From the NCBI GenBank assembly GCA_020002185.1, contig CM034531.1, positions 40,905,690 through 40,969,689 of the forward strand: a stretch of 64,000 nucleotides of DNA. Direction: 5' to 3'. Below, one piece after another: positions 11,504 through 22,266 of this stretch (position 1 is the stretch's first letter; every line of letters begins with the position of its first letter). Below the pieces are notes generated by a model. That model searched no databases, was not told the origin of the DNA, and was given only the letters and a program-made list of their open reading frames with translations. Made by a program: the position numbers and the translations under genes. Origin of the DNA: Paraescarpia echinospica (lineage: Eukaryota; Annelida; Polychaeta; Sabellida; Siboglinidae).

Positions 11504-14456
11504 CTCGCTGCAACATAATATTCATCATAGGATTGGAATCTTGTACGTTTGAATATCACACCCTTTACGCATAATCATTATAATTTTGTTGTGCCCATAT
11601 AGTAGAGAAGGTCTTACTGAGTAAAAAATATACTGACATTTTTTCTGACCGACTCCCCGTTTCCATGGTAACAAGCAAAACGGCCGCCAAAATACAACAC
11701 ATCTGAAAATTGTAAACTTTGGAAGTACCAATGATATGGCAATCTGGCTTTGATTGTCGTGAATTTTCAAACTATGTAATTGTGGATGTAACAATTTTAG
11801 ACACATTTTGGGATACTACACCAAAGATAAAGCATAAAACCAAAATGTTTTTATACAGATTGTTGAGATTATTAAAGAATACGCAGTAATCCAAACCAAA
11901 CAGAGAATGATCGCATTGATTGCTTGTAAGAGCCACACTTCATCCATCAATAAACGTGTTTTAGAGATGTGTAATTGTTATAAAAGGTATCTTTACTGAA
12001 ACATACAAAACTACTGAAATATGCAAGAAACACATTTTACGTATTTTACACATTTTAATTTTTACTCAAAAACCATAATTCTAGCTGTCATATATCCCCT
12101 TAATTCTGGATTTAGATATAGTTTATCAAGCTATACTGACACTGTTTTTGTGAAAAAAATTGGACACACTAAATAAATTAATTATGCTTGATTCACCAAT
12201 CCGCATGCTCCATTAATCCAGCCAAAAATCATTGGTAAATGTGAAATAGAAAGAATTACACTGATCACTGATGTATGGCTTAGGTAGATGTAATGATTTA
12301 CTATGTTAGACATAGCATAGTTCTTACCTCTTTGGTTTGGTGACAAAGCAAGCGATGGTAGTGATGGTAGCCGCTTCGTAGGAGGTGCCCATGCAGCTCA
12401 GCCGCACATCCAAGCCTAAAGCTGTGAGCACTGACCATTTCAAACTAGCCAATGGGTAGCTCTCATAATCCCACGGCCACTTAAAGGAAATAAAAACAAG
12501 GCATTAGCTAAAATCCGTTTTCCATGTGTACAGAAAGTTTAATATTGCATGTAACATTCCAGAACATTAAAAAAATACAGAAAAATACATTTGTAGCATA
12601 AATTCGATTTTAAATCTGTCTGTGTAGCGATTCCCGCGGAAAATAAAATTTTAATGAGCTAGGCGATCACGTGGTATCTTAACGTCACACATGACTCACA
12701 CTCGCAGCAGGCCGACCCTTTCTATGCATTCAGTGCATGTTTACATGGATAATGTTGGGGTCGAAACGAGCGTCAGAATGAGTTGTTATGCAATAATCCG
12801 ATGTAATACAAACACTAGTCATCATAGAGGAACAAGCAGTTATCTTACGGTTCCACATGAATTCAATTTTATTCAAAACAATGAATGCGAATGAGCCTAC
12901 AACTTGTAGTACAAGTCGACTAGGTTTCGCCGAGCTTGGGCTCGTTTGCAGAATAATTATATCGAATGCAACCAACGGGAGATAATGTACACCAATATAC
13001 ATACATAGCAAACATATATCGTATCCAGCTACAAAAAGTAACGTGTAAAATCTCATAATATCACTAGAATATTGATGTATGAAGGAGGACTTGTACAAGT
13101 TATCATAACAACTGAAATCAGTCAGCGAATTTCTGCCGGCTCTGATAGTTCACTTGGTAAACGCGTTGGTTCATTGGCGTTTGTTTTACAATCGGGCGAC
13201 GCCGGTTCAATCCTGACACCATGCAAATTATTGATTTTCTTTACACCTTTTTTGTTTATGTTTTCACGAAGTAATATAAACCAAATCATTTAGTATACTA
13301 TGATGCACTGTTTATAAATAATTTTTATTTTTGTAGTAATTATTTATTCGCCCCAAAAATGAAAATATGGTCATTATATAACGATGTTTCTAAATTTTAT
13401 TTATCCAAACAAATATAATGTAATGGATATATAATTTATTAATTGTAAATATATTGTACAGTAATATATTGTAATTATATATGTGAAAAAGATTGTGATC
13501 TGTCTGGATAAATACAATTTAGAAACATCGTTATATATAATGACCATATTTTCATTTGTGGCGAATAAATAATTACTACAAAAATAAAAAAAATATTTAC
13601 AAACAGTGCATCATAGTATACTAAATGATTTGGTTTATATTACTTCGTGAAAACATAAACAAAAAAGGTGTAAAGAAAATCAATAATTTGCATGCTGTCA
13701 GGATTGAACCGGCGTCGCCCGATTGTATAACAAACGCCAATGAACCAACGCGCGTACCCATTGAGCTATCGGGACCAGCGGAAATTGTGTAACTGATTTA
13801 AGTTGTTATGGTAAATTGTACAACTCCTTCATATATCGATATTCCAGTGATATTATGAGATTATACACGTTACTTTATGTAGCTGGATACACTATATGTT
13901 TGCTATGTATGTTTATTGGTGTAGATTATCTCCCGTTGGTTGCATTCGATATAATTATTCTGAAAACGAGCCCAAGCTCGGCGAAACCTAGTCGACTTGT
14001 AGGCCCATTCGCATACGTTGTTTTGAATAAAATTCGATTCATGTGGAACCGTAAGATAACTGCTTGTTCCTCTATGATGACTAGTGTTTGTATTACGTCG
14101 GAAAATTGCACAATAACTCATTCTGACGCTCGTTTCGACCCAAAAACTATACTTGTAAACATGCTCTGAATGCATGGAAAGGGTCGGCCTGATGCGAGTT
14201 TGAGTCATAAGTGACGTCACATCTCGGCATCCCGAAAAGCGCGCCAAAAATATGCATATTCGAAAATGTCCGGATGTTCAGCATAAAATGTGGAATTTCT
14301 AATTCATTGAATTTTTGTCATTTTTTTTGCTTGGTGGACGTGGAAATAGATAGCAGGATGTAATGTAACATGAATTCAAGCAATAGATGTTTTTATTCCC
14401 TTTAACTACAGCTTCTAAAATGACTACCATGTGTGTGTGACATGTGCCCGTGTCCA
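11392..14456 (-). CDS. Unidentified minus-strand gene, 3'-terminal exons
   Basis: Reading down the minus strand: 14456-14404 (VDTGTCHTHMVVILEAVV), a 1.9-kb TTAA-flanked insertion, 12480-12328 (KWPWDYESYPL to FVTKPK, donor gtaaga), then 11503-11392 (SVLKNQVGTETEV to GGGGRKAHN, TAG). Each segment has one open frame only, and the phases join. I do not recognise the family. Composition is that of an ordinary globular protein with a basic Gly-rich tail. Earlier exons should lie beyond 14456 on this strand but were not found in the repeat-rich 15-24 kb. The insertion is either spliced out as a new intron or disrupts the gene. Confidence 0.65.
12328..12480 (-). CDS. Distal half of the interrupted exon of the unidentified gene
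   Basis: A single open frame of 50 codons ending at donor GAG|GTAAGAA. It begins exactly at the TTAA boundary of the insertion, where ttttatttcctttaag| gives a usable polypyrimidine tract and AG. Confidence 0.65.
13136..13248 (+). ncRNA. tRNA-like Pol III module, left arm of copy A
   Basis: B box GGTTCAATCC at 13204-13213 preceded by a degenerate A box (gatagttcacttggtaa). A T6 run about 30 nt downstream could terminate Pol III. The cloverleaf is imperfect, so this is a tRNA-derived module and not a functional tRNA. Confidence 0.5.
13672..13782 (-). ncRNA. tRNA-like Pol III module, right arm of copy A
   Basis: On the minus strand, A box TAGCTCAATGGG, then B box GGTTCAATCC (13701-13710), then a T6 tract. 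It faces the left-arm module. Confidence 0.55.
14404..14456 (-). CDS. Proximal half of the interrupted exon of the unidentified gene
   Basis: Acceptor tgttatacacag|, then GAC ACG GGC and onward to GAA GCT GTA GTT, ending at the other TTAA. Removing the insertion and one TTAA joins GTA GTT AAG TGG in frame with 12480-12328. GCT|GTAGTT is a possible new donor. Confidence 0.55.
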
Positions 14457-14489
14457 CTGTGTATAACAGTCGACTTTGTACGTCACCTT

Positions 14490-15520
14490 GAGGGCAATCG
14501 GTATTGAGTGGGGTACCACAGGGATCAGTACTAGGACCTATATTATTCTTAATATATATCAACGATTTGGACGATGATATAACAAGCAAGGTGTTAAAAT
14601 TTGTGGATGATACAAAAGTGTTTAGAAGGATTAAAAGTGATGGAGACAGACAGCATTTACAAGATGATCTTGATAGGTTGATCAAATGGTCTGAAAAGTG
14701 GCAAATGCTGTTCAATTTTTGGAAATGTAAATGCCTCCACACAGGTCATGGGAATGAAGAGGTAAAATATAAAATGGGGGGTACTGTTCTAAGTACTACT
14801 GTAAAAGAAAAGGACTTGGGGTTAACCATTAGTGCTGATATGAAGGTTTCAGAGCAGTGCGGAATTGCAGCGTCAAAGGGAAATCAAATCCTTGGATTAA
14901 TTAGGCGAAATATAGCGTATAAGAAAAAAGAATTAATAGTACCGCTGTACAAAACAATAGTGAGACCTCATTTAGAATATTGTATACAAGCATGGAGGCC
15001 ATATCGCAAGAAGGACATAGATATGCTAGAAAGAGTACAGAGGAGAGCGACTAAAATGATACCAAATCTGAGGGATCTTAGTTACGAAATACGCCTAAAA
15101 GAATGTGGTTTAACTACACTAGAAACCAGGAGATTGAGAGGAGATCACATAGAAGTGTTTAAAATATTGAATGGTTATGAAAATATTGATAGAAACATTT
15201 TTTTCTCAGTTAAGAAAAATAGAAGGACCAGAGGACATGAAGCTACATTAGTAAAGGAGCAGTGTAGATTAGATATAAGAAAGTTCTCATTCTCACAAAG
15301 GACTGTAAATGAATGGAACAGATTATCTCCTGATTGTGTTGGTGCTAGTAGCGTGAATATGTTTAAAAATAAAATCGACACACACCTTAAAAAGGCGGGA
15401 TATATGTAGATAAAAAGTATTGGACTCTCGATAAGCCAAAAGGCTTCCTTGTCCACCTGCCATCCAGAGTAATTTTCTGGATGGCAATCTTGTTAAATCT
15501 TGTTAAATCTTGTTAAATCT
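14490..15520 (+). mobile_element. CR1/Jockey-type non-LTR retrotransposon, 5'-truncated
   Basis: Encodes the C-terminal half of a reverse transcriptase and its tail. SGVPQGSVLGPILFLIYIND (RT motif) is followed by FVDD at 14600-14611, where the usual motif is F/Y-A-D-D, then PLYKTIVRPHLEYC and the conserved tail RTVNEWNRLSPD. TAG is at 15407-15409. The 3' end carries three to four tcttgttaaa repeats, typical of CR1-like termini. The frame is intact over 301 codons, so insertion or decay is fairly recent. The N terminus, endonuclease and first RT motifs are missing, as in usual 5' truncation. Confidence 0.88.
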
Positions 15521-15624
15521 TATCTGACCGCCCTTTCTGTTATCTGTTAATGGAATAGAAAGATGTCACATTGTGCAGATGACTTGTGACAGACCCAGCC
15601 TTGTCATATGTTACTACACAATAT

Positions 15625-15690
15625 AACATTAATGAATACAGAGTATATATAATATATATATATATATATATACATATATATATAATTTTG
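15625..15690. repeat. TA/ATAC microsatellite
   Basis: Alternating (TA)n with ATAC interruptions. Confidence 0.85.
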
Positions 15691-16213
15691 GAACATTTTG
15701 TGGAGAAAGGGTGGATACACTTAAGAGTGGTGACGTGTACATGGAAATCATATTTTGGACAAATTTATATAAATCTGGTTGTTTAAATTTTTCACGTCGG
15801 ATAACAAGTACCAATTTGCCGTTTTTCGAGAAAAAAAAATTGAAAAGTTTATTTATGGTGATCATAATGTTTGGGTTGTTGATGCCAATTGGGCATATCT
15901 TTCTAATGAACCTTTTGTTATCATTCGGTATAGCTAGGGTTTAAAACCAATACATGGGTGAGTTTTGTTAACATTGTACCAATTGCAAAAAACGGACGAG
16001 ATTGCATTCCGTGGTCCATTATTTGAACCCAATCCATGGCGGATGTGTACAACGTATATAAAACGTAATTCTCGACACATAGCTGGATGGTCACTGGCGG
16101 ACGTGGCGATAGCGCAATATTGTTACGTTGTTGCTACGTATTGGTACACGTTTGTAGAATGCGTGTATAGAACGTACATATAAAACATAATTCATAATGT
16201 TACGAAACCATTA

Positions 16214-17035
16214 CCAGTTTCCCCAGTTCCACACTTGAATGAACAGGTGAATTCACGTGAATAGTCGATCCACTAGCACTGTACGTACCAGTGTCCTCAG
16301 TTCCACACGTGAATGAACACCTGAATTCACGTGAATACTCGTTCTCCTACAACCGTACCAGTTTCCACAGTTCTACACGTGAATGAACACCAGAATTCAC
16401 GTGAATACTCGTTCTCCTACAACCGTACCAGTTTCCACAGTTCTACACGTGAACGAACCCCTGAATTAATGTGAATACTCATTCCGCTAGAACTGCACCA
16501 GTGCCCCCAGTTACACACGTGAACGAACATGTGAATTCACGTGATTAATCGTTCCCCTATAACCGTACCAGTTTCCACAGTTCTACACGTGAACGAACCC
16601 CTGAATTAATGTGAATACTCATTCCGCTAGAACTGCACCAGGGCCCCCAGTTACACACGTGAACGAACATGTGAATTCACGTGATTAATCGTTCCCCTAT
16701 AACCGTACCAGTTTCCACAGTTCTACACGTGAACGAACCCATGAATTAATGTGAATGCTCATTCCGCTAGAACTGCACCAGTGCCCCCAGTTACACACGT
16801 GAACGAACATGTGAATTCACGTGATTAATCGTTCCCCTATAACCGTACCAGTTTCCCCAGTTACACACGTGAATGAACACTTGAATTCATGTGAATACAC
16901 CTTCCACTACGACCGTACCAGTTTCCCCAGATCCACATGTGAAAGAACACGTGAATTCACGTGAATACTCGTTCCGCTAGAACCGTACATGTGTCTCCAG
17001 TTTCACACCTGAATGAACACCTGAATTCACACGGA
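16214..17035. repeat. 70-bp CACGTG/TTCACGTGAA array
   Basis: About 11 units with core ttctacacgtgaatgaacac, then ttcacgtgaatactcgttc. Part of the array is organised as a 140-bp higher-order dimer repeated three times (16500-16860). Each unit holds one or two palindromic CACGTG cores. Confidence 0.9.
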
Positions 17036-17739
17036 TACTCGATAAAATGCATGTGATTTACTGAACGACACAATTATTAAGTATAAACAGTTTGACAATT
17101 TTTATTGTACTGAAAATTGTATAAATCATGTATTTGAAAACGCCACCCACGCCAATTCAAGCGGGACCAGACAATAAGCGGGACCGTTTAGAAACTATAA
17201 ATAAAACTAAACATTTGCAATTGCATTTGAATCATCTAATTTGAAACATTTGCATTTGAATATAGTTTCAAACACTTAAATTGCATATTTGCATTTGGCT
17301 AAGCTAAAACACTTGCATTTGCATTTAAATGCCTTTAAATGCCATCGAGGAGCTATTACTTCATGGAATGGGGGCAGAAAACCATATATGTCTGTCCTCC
17401 AACTGTACACACCTTTTACAGTAGAAAAAATACACATTAGTCGTCTCATAAAATTTTAATTTCCACCCGCCACTGACGCTCGCCACAAATACAAACATTC
17501 CCGTTCATATTTAATGGGGGGGGTGCAACCATATGTCTGCCGCTGGAGAAATTACAGCTAAGGAGGCATCTGCCAACTCTGCCTCCTGTTCCCCCGCCTA
17601 TATGTTCATATGTTCCCCGTTTACAAAATCTTCGGTTTTAGCTGCCGACATGATTTAAACGTCGTGGCACCAGATGTCAATGTCATTATAAAGTTGTTAA
17701 CTACATCCGACATCAAAACGACGCCTGCGCAGCGTTGAT

Positions 17740-18905
17740 GACCCGACGTTATACATAGACACGGATTTGGTTGTCGACGTAATTTCAACGTCGTGATAAC
17801 GTCAAGTTTCGATGCCCTTACAACGCTAATGACCTTACGTTTTCAAGACGTCAGTTTTGGTTGTCGACGTTATCTCAACGTCGTGTTTCGACTTCCTTAC
17901 CGCATTGATGAGTTGACGTTGTAAAGACGTCGGATTTGGTTGTTGACGTTATTTCAACATCGTGACAACGTCAAGTTTCGACGTCCTTACAACGCTGATG
18001 ACCCTATAGTATATGTTGTCAAGACATCAGTTTTTGGTTGTCGACGTTATTTCAACGTCGTGATATATAATAACTTCGTGTTTCGACTGCCTTACAACGT
18101 CGATGAGCTGACGTTGTAAAGACGTCGGATTTGGTTGTCGACGTTATTTCAACGTCGTGACGACGTCAAGTTTCGACGTCCTTACAACGTTGATTACCCG
18201 ACGTTGTAAAGACGTCGGATTTGGTTGTCGACGTAATTCCAATGTCATGATGACGTCGCGTTTCGACGTCCTTACAACGTCGATCACCCGACGTTGTAAA
18301 GACACCGCATTTGGTTGTCGACGTGATTTCAACGTTGTGATAACGTCTGTGTTTCGACGTCCTTACAACGTTGATTATCCGACATTGCAAAGACGTCGGG
18401 TTTGGTTGTCGACGTGATTTCGACGTCGCGACAACGTCAGGTTTCGACGTCCTCACAACGTTGATTACCCGACGTTGTAAAGACGTCGGGTTTGGTTGTC
18501 GACGTGATTTCAACGTCGTGATAACGTCGTGTTTCGACGTCCTTACAATGTCGATGACCCGACGTTGTAAAGACGTCGGATTTGGTTGTCGACGTGATTT
18601 CAACGTCGTTATAACGTCGCGTTTCGACGTCGTCACAACGTTGGTTACCCGACGTTGTAAAGACGTCGTATCTGGTTGTCAACGTTATTTCAACGTCGTG
18701 GCAACATCAAGTGTTCGACGTCCTTAAAACGTTGATTACCCGACGATGTAGCGACATCGGATTTGGTTGTCGACGTTATTTCAACGTCGTTATAACGTCG
18801 CGTTTCGACGTCCTTACAACGTCGAAGAACCGACGTTGTAAAGACGTTGTATATATGTTGTACGACGTCGCGATGTATATTCAACCAATAATCGACGTCG
18901 TACGG
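17740..18905. repeat. 90-bp GACGTC-rich array
   Basis: Units of about 90 bp with core gacgttgtaaagacgtcgg, then ttggttgtcgacg, then gtttcgacgtccttacaac. The unit length is divisible by three, so overlapping open frames arise in several registers. They are artefacts. Confidence 0.92.
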
Positions 18906-18925
18906 ACGTCGTGTGCCCGCTGGGT

Positions 18926-21160
18926 GGTGACGTGTACGTGGAAATCATATTTTGGACAAATTTATATAAATCTGGTTGTTTACATTTTACACATCGGATA
19001 ACAAGTACCAATTTGCCGTTTTTCGAGAAAAAATCTATAATTTGACAAGTTTATTAGTGGTGATCATAATTTTTGGGTTGTTGATGCCAATTGGGCATCT
19101 CTTTCTAATGAATCTTTTATTATCATTCGGTATAGCTAGGGTTTAAAACCAATACATGGGTGAATTTGTTTAACATTGTACAAATTGCAAAAAAACCGGA
19201 CGAGATTGCATTCCATGGTCCATAGTTTGAACCCAATCTATGGCGGATGTGTACAACGTATATAAAACGTAATTTTCGACACATAGCTGGATGGTCACTG
19301 GCGGACGTGGCGACAACGCAATATTGTTACGTTGTTGCTACGTATTGGTACACGTTTATAGAATGCGTGTATAGAACGTACATATAAAACGTAATTCACA
19401 ACGTTACGAAACAATTACCAGTTTCCCCAGTTCCACACTTGAATGAACAGGTGAATTCACGTGAATAGTCGATCCACTAGCACCGTACCAGTTTCCCCAG
19501 TTCCACACGTGAATGAACACCTGCATTCATGTGAATACTCATTCCGCTAGAACCGCACCAGTGTCCCCAGTTACACACGTGAATTCACATGTTCATTCAC
19601 GTGATTACTCGTTCCGCTAGAACCGTATCAGTGTTCCCAGTTCTACACGTAAATGAACACTTGAATTCATGTGAATACACCTTCCACTACGATCGTACCA
19701 GTTTCCCCAGTTCCACACGTGAAAGATCACGTGAATACTCGTTTCGCTAGAACCGTACCAGTGTCCCCGGTTTCACACCTGAATGAACACCTGAATTCAC
19801 ATGGATACTCATTCCGCTAGAACCGTACCAGTTTCCCAGTTCCACACGTGAACGAACACGTTAATTCACGTGATTACTCGTTCCCCTGGTCGATAAAATG
19901 CATGTGATTTACTGGACGACACAATTATTAAGTATAAACAGTTTGACAATTTTTATTGTACTGAAAATTTGATAAATGCTGTCTTTGAAAACGCCACCCA
20001 CGCCAATTCAAGCGGGACCAGACAATAAGCGGGACCGTTTAGAAACTATAAATAAAACTAAACATTTGCAATTGCATTTGAATCATCTAATTTGAAACAT
20101 TTGCATTGGAATATAGTTTCAAACACTTAAATTGCATATTTGCATTTGGCTAAGCTAAAACACTTACATTTGCATTTAAATGCCTTTAAATGCCATCGAG
20201 GGTGTGCTGTTGGACATTTTTGCCGCTGCGCCGCCTAGCTATTACTGCATGGAACGGGGGCAGAAAACCATATATGTCTACCCTCCAACTGTACACACCT
20301 TTTACAGTCGAAAAAATACACATTAATCGTTTCATAAAATTTTAATTTCCACCCGCCATTCATGCTCGCCACAAATACAAACATTCACGTTCACATTTAA
20401 TGGGGGGGGGAGGTGCAACCATATGTCTGCCCCCGGAGAAATTCAAGCTAAGGAGGCATCTACCAACTCTGCCTCCTGTTCCCCAGCTTATAAGTTCATG
20501 TTCCCCGTTTACAAAAGCTTCGGTTTTAGATGTCGACATGATTTAAACGTCGTGGCACCAGGTGTCCATGTCCTTATAAAGTTGTTAACTACATCCGACG
20601 TTAAAACGACGCCCGCGCAGCGTTGATGATCCGACGTTATACATAAACACGTCGGATTTGGTTGTCGATGTCATTCATTTCAACGTCGTGATAACGCCAA
20701 GTTTCGATGCCCTTACTGCGCTGATGACCTTACGTTTTCAAGACGTTTTGGTTGTCGACGTTATTTCAACGTCGTGATAACTTCGTGTTTCGACTGCCTT
20801 ACAACGTCAGCTCATCGACGTCGGATTTGGTTGTCGACGTTATTTCAACGTCATGACAACGTCAAGTTTCGACGTCCTTACAACCCGACGTTGTAAAGAC
20901 GTCGGATTTGGTTGTCGACGTAATTCCAATGTCGTGATGACGTCGCGTTTCGACGTCCTTACAACGTTGATTACCCGACGTTGTAGCGATGTCGGATTGG
21001 GTTGTCGACGTGATTTCAACGTCGTTATAACGTCGCGTTTCGACGTCCTTACAACGTCGAAGAACCGACGTTATAAAGACGTTGTATATATGTTGTACGA
21101 CGTCGCGATGTATATTCAACCAATAATCGACGTCGTACGGACGTCGTGTGCCCGCTGGGT
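18926..21160. repeat. Complex satellite block 2
   Basis: A shorter copy of block 1 (about 2.2 kb versus 3.2 kb) in the same order: unique part from 18926, CACGTG array 19417-19885, spacer, GACGTC array 20630-21150, end gtgcccgctgggt. The difference in length is mainly fewer array units. Confidence 0.85.
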
Positions 21161-21164
21161 AGGA

Positions 21165-22266
21165 ATGTATGCAAAACTTAATTCCGTACAACGTGACACA
21201 CGAACAATTTACACAGCGTAGATATAGGACACACGAATGTTGACGCAGGCGTCTTCGACGAGATTTGGATTTTATCGGTATATTTTCGTATGTACTTAAT
21301 TCAAAACAACTGTTGTAACAGTTTGTTTGTAGAAATTGTAGGGAATATGTGTTAGAGAATATATACAAGCGCGTGAGTATGTGTGGTAGTTATAATATTG
21401 GCATTGTTTCTGTTAAAAAGTAAAACAAAATAAGTCATACAAATAGCCAATAATTGTGTTCCCGTGGGTCAATTCTTTTTCGGTTGATGACCAATGCACG
21501 AGTCGGTGCTTCAACGAATTACACAATTTTGGGGGAGCATTCAGACTTCGGATGATTCATATATATTCGTTTATGTGAAAATGTTGTTAAATTGTGCATT
21601 TTGCTAATTAATTAATGTGACAAATTGAACTAAGAAGACGCAAATCATCATTTCCAGCTAGTTTTTTGTGTCACCATTAAGAGTGCAGGTTTGGAACAAA
21701 TTATGCACAATTTGTAAGACTTATTTTGTTTTTTACATTAAGTAAAAACCTTTCATTACCTGCAAACCATACTGATGATAATAATTATGCCTTAATTAAT
21801 CGAGCTACTTTTTAACAGAAACAATGCCAATATTATAACTACAACACACACTCACGCGCCTGTATATATTAACGATATATTATATTTATATCGCGCACGA
21901 ACATGTGTACCGTAATGACAGCGCCACTGTACGGAATTTCTGTGAAGCTCGACACAATATAAAGGGTAATGGTCGGAATGCACCTCTGCCTGAATGCACC
22001 AGTCGCAATGCACAAACTGCCTAGTCGCAATGCTCCAACCGTGTGGTCGCAATGCCCCAACCGCCTGGTCGCAGTGCTCCAATGCACCACTTTTGGTCGG
22101 AATGCCCCACTTTGGAGATAATGACATGGTCGCAATGCTGCAATGGTTTGGCGCAATGCACCTCTTATGGTATCTATATATTATAAAACTTTATGGTTTC
22201 TCTGTTTGTTTGTTTGTTTATTTGTTGGTTTGTTTTTCCCCGGGCAACGCCGGGCAAGTCGGCTAG
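21165..22266 (+). mobile_element. Helitron-like 3' end
   Basis: The sequence ends with a GC-rich hairpin at 22239-22254 (CCCGG, loop GCAACG, CCGGG) followed 8 nt later by CTAG and a T. This is the classic Helitron terminus (hairpin, CTRR, insertion before T). The 5' end is not established, so the start given is only the edge of the preceding satellite. At 21975-22160 are degenerate repeats sharing ggtcgcaatgc. No Rep/helicase was seen. Confidence 0.6.
21357..21878. mobile_element. MITE-like element with 65-bp inverted termini
   Basis: atatacaagcgcgtgagtat to ctgttaaaaagta at 21361-21422 is repeated in inverted orientation at 21812-21876 with few mismatches. The interior of about 390 bp is non-coding. 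The target duplication is not clear because both flanks are AT-rich. Confidence 0.75.

Larger units (their letters stand above)
12481..14405. mobile_element. TTAA-flanked palindromic element, copy A
   Basis: TTAA at 12481-12484 and 14402-14405 flanks a body of about 1.9 kb with ends AGGAAATAAAAA and TTTTTATTCCCT. Nearly the whole element is an inverted repeat (arms about 0.9 kb, centre near 13460). TTAA target duplication is the hallmark of piggyBac-type elements. No transposase is visible, so this would be a large non-autonomous foldback element. Each arm carries a tRNA-like module. Open frames in the arms are mutual antisense copies and not genes. Confidence 0.85.
15718..18925. repeat. Complex satellite block 1
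   Basis: Begins gtggtgacgtgtac and ends gtgcccgctgggt. Internal order: about 500 bp unique, a 70-bp CACGTG array (16214-17035), about 700 bp containing tttgcatttaaatgccttt, and a 90-bp GACGTC array (17740-18905). The same order recurs immediately downstream as block 2, showing tandem duplication of the whole unit. Confidence 0.85.

Noticed and set aside
13816..14169. 117-codon frame similar to frames at 12730, 45841 and 59096
   Set aside because: All lie in the arms of the TTAA palindromic element, with open antisense counterparts and no known domain.
18144..21221. Several overlapping 60-168-codon frames on both strands
   Set aside because: Generated by the 90-bp GACGTC array, which is open in many frames.
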